DNA of 11,399 nucleotides from Candidatus Omnitrophota bacterium. Lineage in GTDB: Bacteria; Hinthialibacterota; Hinthialibacteria; Hinthialibacterales; JAKPRU01. The notes beneath the pieces are model-generated. The model had not been told where the DNA came from. It did no database searches and worked only from the letters and a program-made list of their open reading frames with translations. Location: assembly GCA_029557025.1 (NCBI GenBank), contig JAKPRU010001001.1, positions 1 to 11,399 on the forward strand, written 5' to 3'. The translations under genes and the position numbers were made by a program. Of this stretch, positions 7,175 to 11,399 are shown piece by piece; the stretch's first letter is position 1; each line of letters starts with the position of its first letter.

Positions 7175-8161
7175 TCAAATCGACAGCTCCACAATATCCC
7201 CATCGTGAAGAACATAGTCCCGTTGAACGACCTGCCCGTCGAACCGGGCGCTTCCCCATACCCGTGCTTCCTTAAGTTGATCCGCAAAATCCTTGTGCAC
7301 CATTCCGGCAAAATCGATCACTGTTGTACCGATGGCGGTCGTGAATGGCGCATCCAGGTCCGGCGGTTTACCCGGCTGCTTGGAATACACTCGAATCACC
7401 CGAAGGAGATCAAACATATCCTGCGCCAGCGTCTCCATACCGATTCGCTTTTGCGCAGAGATCACGCGGATCGGCAGGTCCGTCTCGATCATCTCGCGTA
7501 CCAGCTCCAGCAGCTCTCCTTCGGGGTCCTGGTCGCATTTGTTGAGCAATAGCAAGGCTTGGATATAGGCAATACCCAGCTCAGGATTCTCGGGTTTACC
7601 CTGTGGGGGAACAAGATAAATCTTCTTTTCCTTCAGTAATTCCAAAGTTTGATTCAAATCATGTACCGGGTCTCCCGATACGAGGTCGATCATCAGCAGA
7701 GCGCCGTCGCTTGCCTTGATATTGTCGAACACAAAACTCTCGCAGTATTCCCGGGAAACCGGCGGCAGATCCACCAACTGGATCTGAATATCTTTAAACG
7801 GAACCATGCCGGGAATCGGCTCCCGTGTGGTAAACGCATATTCGGCGATTTCCGGTTCCGCGTTGGTCAGTGCGGCGAGCAGAGAGGATTTACCGCTGTT
7901 CGGGGGACCGATCAGCATAATCTGGCCTGCCCCTTCGGGCTTTACCCGATAGGATGGGCCTTTCTTCTTAGTGCGCTGTTCGAGACGTTCCTTGAGTTGG
8001 GCAATCTTCCGTTTGAGATCGCCCTGAAGGTGGTCGGTTCCCTTGTGCTTGGGAATAACCGATAACATGCGTTGAAGGCACAGCAGTTTCTCTTCCGGCG
8101 TTTTTGCCGCCTTGTATTCCTTTTCTGCTGCCATGTATTCCGGGGTCAGGTTCGCCGGCAC
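7175..8161 (-). CDS. Obg/DRG-like GTPase with C-terminal TGS domain
   Basis: This 328-residue cytoplasmic P-loop GTPase is of the TRAFAC Obg/DRG type; relatives associate with ribosomes or translation factors, but this one's role is unknown. The frame is open to ATG 8392, but I start at GTG 8161, which yields MPANLTPEYMAAEKEY, the beginning I recall for this family. GAGG lies about 7 bases before it, and the upstream extension crosses a terminator. A helical segment with IPKHKGTDHLQ (36-46) and a Lys/Arg-rich coiled region (about 45-67) precede the G domain: G1 GPPNSGKS (85-92), G2 around FTT (110-112), G3 as DLPP (131-134) instead of the usual DxxG, G4 NKCD (207-210), G5 SAQ (235-237). The TGS domain runs from about 256 to the end, finishing HDGDIVELSI. 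It looks like a separately transcribed housekeeping gene. Its stop is 2 bases from the stop of the convergent FGE-like gene. Confidence 0.88.
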   Translation of the reverse strand: MPANLTPEYMAAEKEYKAAKTPEEKLLCLQRMLSVIPKHKGTDHLQGDLKRKIAQLKERLEQRTKKKGPSYRVKPEGAGQIMLIGPPNSGKSSLLAALTNAEPEIAEYAFTTREPIPGMVPFKDIQIQLVDLPPVSREYCESFVFDNIKASDGALLMIDLVSGDPVHDLNQTLELLKEKKIYLVPPQGKPENPELGIAYIQALLLLNKCDQDPEGELLELVREMIETDLPIRVISAQKRIGMETLAQDMFDLLRVIRVYSKQPGKPPDLDAPFTTAIGTTVIDFAGMVHKDFADQLKEARVWGSARFDGQVVQRDYVLHDGDIVELSI

Positions 8162-8228
8162 TGTCCACCCTCTGTTCGCATTCAGCGTCGTTCGAATCCA
8201 AGATTCGCAAGCCGTTTCGCTTGCGCCA

Positions 8229-8257
8229 AGGATACAATCCCTGCCGTATCCATTCAA
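8229..8257 (-). promoter_or_regulatory. Candidate sigma-70-type promoter for the TGS GTPase
   Basis: On the minus strand, TTGAAT (8257-8252) and TATCCT (8234-8229) are separated by exactly 17 bases; each matches four of six consensus bases. The predicted transcript would start about 60 bases before GTG 8161 and lies downstream of the terminator at 8349-8382, as an independent unit needs. The match is moderate and could be chance. Confidence 0.35.
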
Positions 8258-8348
8258 TGAATCCGATGTAGCGGGAGAGGAGGTAGGATGAAAAAATCTA
8301 TGATAGTAGGATTGGGTGCCATAGCCTTCCAGCCTGTGGACATCTTCG

Positions 8349-8382
8349 AAAAAAAAAGTGCGCCAGACGACTGCCTGACGCA
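8349..8382 (-). terminator. Rho-independent terminator of the small membrane-protein gene
   Basis: Read on the minus strand, TGCGTCAG (8382-8375) pairs with CTGGCGCA (8366-8359) in an 8-bp stem with one G:U pair and an 8-base loop. After one C comes a run of nine T (8357-8349). This is a textbook intrinsic terminator, about 85 bases past the stop at 8467. It separates that gene from the GTPase downstream. Confidence 0.85.
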
Positions 8383-8466
8383 AACGGGGCACCAGGCCCC
8401 CAGGGTTGAGGGCTATGAGGGAGGAGTTTTTCTATTTTGTCAAGCCCCCATGGGGGGAGCCTGCAA

Positions 8467-8838
8467 CTAGACTCGATCACCACGTTTAATTCGGTTCCGA
8501 CAAAGCACCTCCAGGTATCGCTGCAACTCGATAATTGTTGCCTGGGTTTTTTCTCTCGATTCCGTCAGGTCCGATTGGGTTCCGTAAAACGTCTCGACTG
8601 AACGACGGCTGAGCGACGGTTCAAATTCCACTCCGCTGTATGGATCATCGTCCGTTCCTTCGTCCTTGCGTCTTTCTGGATCCCATCGATAAAGGAGAAT
8701 CAATGCGCCGCCCAACAATCCGCAGGTCAGAATCCGTATCCAGGGACTGACCGAGTATTCCAGAAACTCCAGCAGTCTCACGGCCCACTCTCCTTTTCCT
8801 GTCTCCGTCTCGGCTTTCTCTTTCCGCCTTGACGTCAT
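8467..8838 (-). CDS. Small single-pass membrane protein, unknown function
   Basis: I do not recognise this protein of up to 123 residues. It has a charged N-terminus (KRK/E-rich, 1-17), an amphipathic stretch (about 20-32), one membrane segment (about 34-50, ILTCGLLGGALILLY), then an acidic/basic linker (ERRKDEGTDDD) and a probably helical tail ending in basic residues; a short coiled coil at about 90-115 is possible. The start is uncertain. ATG 8838 has GGGAGG directly abutting it, too close to act as a normal ribosome site. GTG 8781 (a 104-residue form) has AAGGAG at 8790-8795 with ideal 8-base spacing and keeps the membrane segment; the coordinates here give the longer ATG form. A sigma-54-like promoter precedes it and a strong terminator follows, so it seems to be a real, single-gene unit. 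Its divergent neighbour is the GH42-like secreted protein; any functional link is speculative. Confidence 0.6.
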   Translation of the reverse strand: MTSRRKEKAETETGKGEWAVRLLEFLEYSVSPWIRILTCGLLGGALILLYRWDPERRKDEGTDDDPYSGVEFEPSLSRRSVETFYGTQSDLTESREKTQATIIELQRYLEVLCRNRIKRGDRV

Positions 8839-8846
8839 CCTCCCTG

Positions 8847-8862
8847 AGCAACAGCAATGCCA
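8847..8862 (-). promoter_or_regulatory. Sigma-54 (-24/-12)-like promoter sequence
   Basis: The minus strand reads TGGCATTGCTGTTGCT, compared with the consensus TGGCAC-N5-TTGCW. GG and GC have the required 10-base separation, and TGGCA and TTGCT match fully. The predicted transcription start would be near 8836, inside the ATG of the longest reading frame, which would favour the GTG start at 8781 (leader about 55 bases) or a leaderless message. No sigma-54 activator gene is visible in the window, so this rests on the motif alone. Confidence 0.35.
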
Positions 8863-9175
8863 ATTCTGAAAAATGTACCATAAGTAGTTGATAACAAAGC
8901 ATTTATAGGTTACACCACAGTCATTTTTCTATCCCGAATCTCAGGACAGACTTTTCCTTTTCGACCGAAAAATGGGGAAGTTATTTCCCAAACATCGGCA
9001 GGAATTGAGAAAAGAGTTCACAAATCATGTCAGAGATGAGAAAAATTCGCATCCAAGAACAAAATGTCTGTACAAATGCCCGCCTTTCTCCGTGGTTCAC
9101 CGCATCTTCACCCCCTTTTCCCATTGACAAACTTCCTTGCATCGCACAAGGTTTCAGGCACAAAAACTCGCCCCT
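8863..9175. other. Divergent intergenic region with possible control sites
   Basis: This AT-richer stretch has no convincing gene and separates the small membrane-protein gene (-) from the GH42-like gene (+). It contains a TATAAA on the minus strand (8907-8902) without a good partner, an imperfect inverted repeat TGGGGAA-GTTA-TTTCCCA (8973-8990), and two direct copies of TGAGAAAA (9006-9013 and 9037-9044) spaced 31 bases, about three helical turns. A perfect TTGACA lies at 9124-9129 on the plus strand, but no convincing -10 box stands 16-18 bases later. These are candidates for binding sites; none is proven. Confidence 0.4.
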
Positions 9176-9180
9176 GGAGG
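9176..9180 (+). promoter_or_regulatory. Shine-Dalgarno deciding the start of the GH42-like gene
   Basis: GGAGG stands 7 bases before ATG 9188. It fixes the start there instead of at the in-frame TTG 9137, which has no such site and would bury the signal peptide. Confidence 0.8.
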
Positions 9181-9187
9181 TTTACCC

Positions 9188-11362
9188 ATGAGAACAACTA
9201 TGCTCGGCTTTGTTCTTGCAATGTCCGCGCTGGTGGCGTATGCCGGTCAACCACACGTCACGCGCGTTCCGATGACCTACACCATCGGGTACAAGAATCA
9301 CTTGAACGAAGCGAAAGACGATACCGAGAAGATACTTGAGGCTCCACCGGATATTTTCCATACCGGCAATCGGGAAATCCCCTTCAATGCGCGAGTCGGC
9401 CCGATGGAAGGCGATACGTACGGGCTGATTCCCCCCGAACAAGTCCGGGAAAAAATCCGGCGTATTCAGCAATTTACCGAGCATGTGCGCTCGTCCGGTG
9501 TCCGCTGGATCATTCCGTACATCTGCAACCAGACCATTTTCGGCGATGCCGAAAAGCGTATCGGATTCTGGCAATTCTACGATCACTGGGACGACTATTC
9601 CGAATTCGGCTTGCCTCCAAAACCGGCACGCGACCCCATTGAGTGGATGCAGCGTTGCAGCAACGGTGAACTGCATACAACCTACCCCTTCCATTTCCCC
9701 ATGGCCGAACCCGGTTTCCGGTATCAGCCATGCCCCAACAGTCCGGACTGGCGCGAGTTTCTCAAGTTCATAGTGCGGAGTATCGTCCGTTGCGGATACA
9801 ACGGCGTTTTTGTCGATAACTGTATTCTTCACTCCTACGATGTCTACAGCCAACAGGACTTCGACACATATCTGAAAGAACAGTATGGCGACCGTCTCAA
9901 GGAATTGTTCGGAACGGACGATCTCTCCGAGTTGAATCTTGTGGACCCGCAGACCGGATCATCCACGGAAGGCTATGGAAAAGCCGGGCGGATCGGCAGT
10001 TCCCAGTGGACCCCGCAACTGGCCCTGCTCTGGGCGGAGACTCAACGTTTCTGGGTTTGGAGCGTGTGCAGACAACTCCGCGAACTGAAAGAGACTGGCA
10101 AACAGGAAAGCGGCCGGGAATTCTTAATCGTCCCCAATTACGGAACCACCCAACGAGTTGGCGCAATCGACGGGCGACGTCAGGATGGAAAGGATCTCAA
10201 GCGCTACAGTCAAGTTGCGGATGTTATTATGCTGGAGGAGGGCAGCGATGTCGGTCAAATCGCGCCGGGACTTACCCTCGACTACCACCTCCAATACAAA
10301 ATGGGGCTGGCCTATGGCGCTCCGGTAGCCGTTCTTCCTTACACACGATTCCATCCCGTAACTTTCGAGATGTGTATGGCGGAGGCTTTTGCCGGCGCCG
10401 GCGCGGCCTTTATTGAAATGGAAACCGGATTTCCCGACCTGCGGGCCAGGTATCAGCAATTTGTCCGCGAGAATCTCGACATGTTTGACGGTTCGGTCTC
10501 CACGGCCCCGATAGCCGTCGTATTTGACTATGAGCAATTGTTTTTTGAGAACCGAACGCATTTGGACTATCTGTATGTCATCGGACGGTTCTTAGCCGAC
10601 CGCGGTTATTTGTTTGATCTGGTTACCCCGGAAGATTCCGAGCGTTTCGCGCAGTACGATCTCGTGATCGTCCCGAATATCAAGTATGTCAGCGAGGATG
10701 TCCACCAGCGAATCGCCGACATTCCGCCGGAATCTCTAATCATTATCGGTGAATACGCCACACACGATCAATATGCACGACCGAAGCACCGCCGTCTCCC
10801 CCACGGAACACACGTTCCCACACCTGACCCGTTACTCCCGCCGCGCGGTATTTCGCGAGACAATATGATCCAGCTCGCTTTTCGTTCCTCGGATCTGCTC
10901 AAGGAAAAACAGAACCTTGGTGAAAATGCGTTGATGTACCGGGTCGATCAAGTAATGCATGTGAGCCGAAATGATGGACGCTGCCGCTTCGATGCCGTCG
11001 TCGAACAGGCCGGAAAAGGCCGACCCATGACCGTGTTTGTCGATGACAATGTCCGACCGCTTAAAGTGAACACCTACATGAAAAAAGATGGATCAGAGAT
11101 GTTCGCGCATCTGGTAAACTACCAGGTCCCGCTGGTCGATTCCGATGGAAAAGCTCTGGAAACCAGGACCCTTGAGCCGATTCGGGACACCACCCTGCAA
11201 TTCCCGATCCGACAAGGGTCCGGCGTGCAAACCGTAACGCTTTGTTCACCGAATCGCACCGAACCCATGGAATTGAAATCGGAGGTTGTCGATAACACGA
11301 TCCTGGTTACTATTCCGGAGATCGGGCCTTACGAAATCCTCCGGATACGCTGGAAGTCCTGA
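9188..11362 (+). CDS. Secreted GH42-like multidomain protein, putative glycoside hydrolase
   Basis: This 724-residue exported protein probably acts on a polysaccharide or oligosaccharide in the periplasm or outside, but I cannot assign a known family or substrate. The N-terminus is a signal peptide (core about 6-16, likely cut after AYA at residue 19). Residues about 25-430 look like a (beta/alpha) barrel. GVFVDNC, with Asp210 and Asn211, marks a strand end of the kind that carries active-site residues, and MLEEGSD carries Glu350/Glu351. Residues about 438-530, from APIAVVFDYEQ to LIIIGEYATHD, resemble the glutamine-amidotransferase-like middle domain of GH42 beta-galactosidases. The last 110 or so residues form a beta sandwich (HLVNYQVP, then ending GPYEILRIRW), again as in GH42. 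The hypothetical glycosyl hydrolase 6 type (GHL6) is an alternative. The catalytic pair is inference. It is transcribed away from the small membrane-protein gene; another gene may follow 20 bases after its stop. Confidence 0.75.
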   Translation: MRTTMLGFVLAMSALVAYAGQPHVTRVPMTYTIGYKNHLNEAKDDTEKILEAPPDIFHTGNREIPFNARVGPMEGDTYGLIPPEQVREKIRRIQQFTEHVRSSGVRWIIPYICNQTIFGDAEKRIGFWQFYDHWDDYSEFGLPPKPARDPIEWMQRCSNGELHTTYPFHFPMAEPGFRYQPCPNSPDWREFLKFIVRSIVRCGYNGVFVDNCILHSYDVYSQQDFDTYLKEQYGDRLKELFGTDDLSELNLVDPQTGSSTEGYGKAGRIGSSQWTPQLALLWAETQRFWVWSVCRQLRELKETGKQESGREFLIVPNYGTTQRVGAIDGRRQDGKDLKRYSQVADVIMLEEGSDVGQIAPGLTLDYHLQYKMGLAYGAPVAVLPYTRFHPVTFEMCMAEAFAGAGAAFIEMETGFPDLRARYQQFVRENLDMFDGSVSTAPIAVVFDYEQLFFENRTHLDYLYVIGRFLADRGYLFDLVTPEDSERFAQYDLVIVPNIKYVSEDVHQRIADIPPESLIIIGEYATHDQYARPKHRRLPHGTHVPTPDPLLPPRGISRDNMIQLAFRSSDLLKEKQNLGENALMYRVDQVMHVSRNDGRCRFDAVVEQAGKGRPMTVFVDDNVRPLKVNTYMKKDGSEMFAHLVNYQVPLVDSDGKALETRTLEPIRDTTLQFPIRQGSGVQTVTLCSPNRTEPMELKSEVVDNTILVTIPEIGPYEILRIRWKS

Positions 11363-11382
11363 TCGGAAAGGACCTGAACACC

Positions 11383-11399
11383 ATGCCGATGACACCCCG
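11383..11399 (+). CDS. Possible start of a downstream gene, cut by window end
   Basis: ATG 11383 follows AAAGGA (11367-11372) at 10 bases and lies 20 bases after the GH42-like stop. A second in-frame ATG stands at 11389. Only five codons are visible, so neither product nor reality of the gene can be judged. The short gap would fit an operon. Confidence 0.3.

Larger units (their letters stand above)
8162..8466. other. Intergenic region: GTPase leader and promoter, terminator, GC-rich hairpins
   Basis: No convincing gene lies in these 305 bases. From left to right they hold the GTPase leader with a perfect inverted repeat CGAATC-CAA-GATTCG (8193-8207), a candidate minus-strand promoter (8229-8257) overlapping the inverted repeat GGATAC/GTATCC (8230-8251), and a strong minus-strand terminator (8349-8382). 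Two more GC-rich inverted repeats follow: GGGGC-ACCAG-GCCCC (8386-8400) and the palindrome CCCCCATGGGGG (8445-8456), immediately downstream of the small membrane-protein gene. A plus-strand reading frame at 8288-8470 is discussed under findings. Confidence 0.6.

Noticed and set aside
8181..8210. TTCGAATCC, resembling the T-loop of a tRNA
   Set aside because: The five bases on either side do not pair as a T arm, and no acceptor stem, D arm or anticodon arm can be formed around it. It is better described as half of an inverted repeat.
8162..8392. N-terminal extension of the TGS GTPase to ATG 8392
   Set aside because: The extra 77 residues run through the promoter-like region and part of the terminator and have no domain character. 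GTG 8161 has a Shine-Dalgarno and gives the family-like N-terminus.
9124..9152. TTGACA as the promoter of the GH42-like gene
   Set aside because: The -35 match is perfect, but the sequence 16-18 bases downstream (around CAAGGT) does not resemble a -10 box, so I did not call a promoter.
9137..9187. TTG 9137 as the start of the GH42-like gene
   Set aside because: It has no ribosome site and would place 17 residues before a good signal peptide. ATG 9188 has GGAGG at 7 bases.
1..11399. Mobile element, CRISPR array, toxin-antitoxin or defence genes
   Set aside because: I saw no transposase or integrase motifs, no regularly spaced direct repeats, no terminal inverted repeats with target duplications, and no defence-type domains in the supported genes.

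Overview
This window looks like a piece of a moderately GC-rich bacterial chromosome. Genes are packed in both orientations, with Shine-Dalgarno sites and Rho-independent terminators. There are no tRNA or rRNA genes, insertion sequences, CRISPR arrays or phage genes that I can see. The mixture suggests an uncultured polysaccharide-degrading lineage of the Planctomycetota, Lentisphaerota/Kiritimatiellota or Hydrogenedentota type: secreted glycoside hydrolases, a sialate O-acetylesterase-family protein, a sulfatase-modifying-factor (FGE-like) protein, a DUF6259-like secreted protein, and a TGS-domain GTPase whose N-terminus I associate with those groups. That assignment is inference from gene content only.

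Layout, left to right. (1) Positions 1-2792 (+): the 3' part of a GH36/melibiase-type alpha-galactosidase gene, then a secreted SASA-family acetylesterase. A hairpin near 2815-2858 can end this unit and probably also the convergent one. (2) Positions 2993-6286 (-): a two-gene unit, transcribed right to left. A multi-pass GT-C/GT87-like glycosyltransferase comes first; 30 bases later comes a 708-residue secreted DUF6259-like protein with a probable TIM barrel. (3) Positions 6246-7172 (+): a secreted FGE-sulfatase-domain protein without the catalytic cysteine pair. Its start overlaps the start of the glycosyltransferase by 41 bases on opposite strands. (4) Positions 7175-8161 (-): an Obg/DRG-like GTPase with a C-terminal TGS domain, starting at GTG. 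Its stop codon lies 2 bases from that of the FGE-like gene. (5) Positions 8467-8838 (-): a small single-pass membrane protein of unknown function, followed by a strong terminator and preceded by a sigma-54-like sequence. (6) Positions 9188-11362 (+): a 724-residue secreted protein with a GH42-like architecture (barrel, Rossmann-like middle domain, C-terminal beta sandwich), then the possible start of another gene at the right edge.

Together, the alpha-galactosidase, acetylesterase, DUF6259-like protein and GH42-like protein look like an export-and-degrade set for an acetylated, perhaps galactose-containing glycan. No SusC/SusD pair, transporter or dedicated regulator is visible here. The TGS GTPase is probably an unrelated housekeeping gene. 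I see no clear defence system or other undescribed multi-gene machine. The most interesting candidates are the two unclassified hydrolase-like proteins, the cysteine-less FGE-like protein, the overlapping divergent start, and the regulatory signals around 8160-8870.
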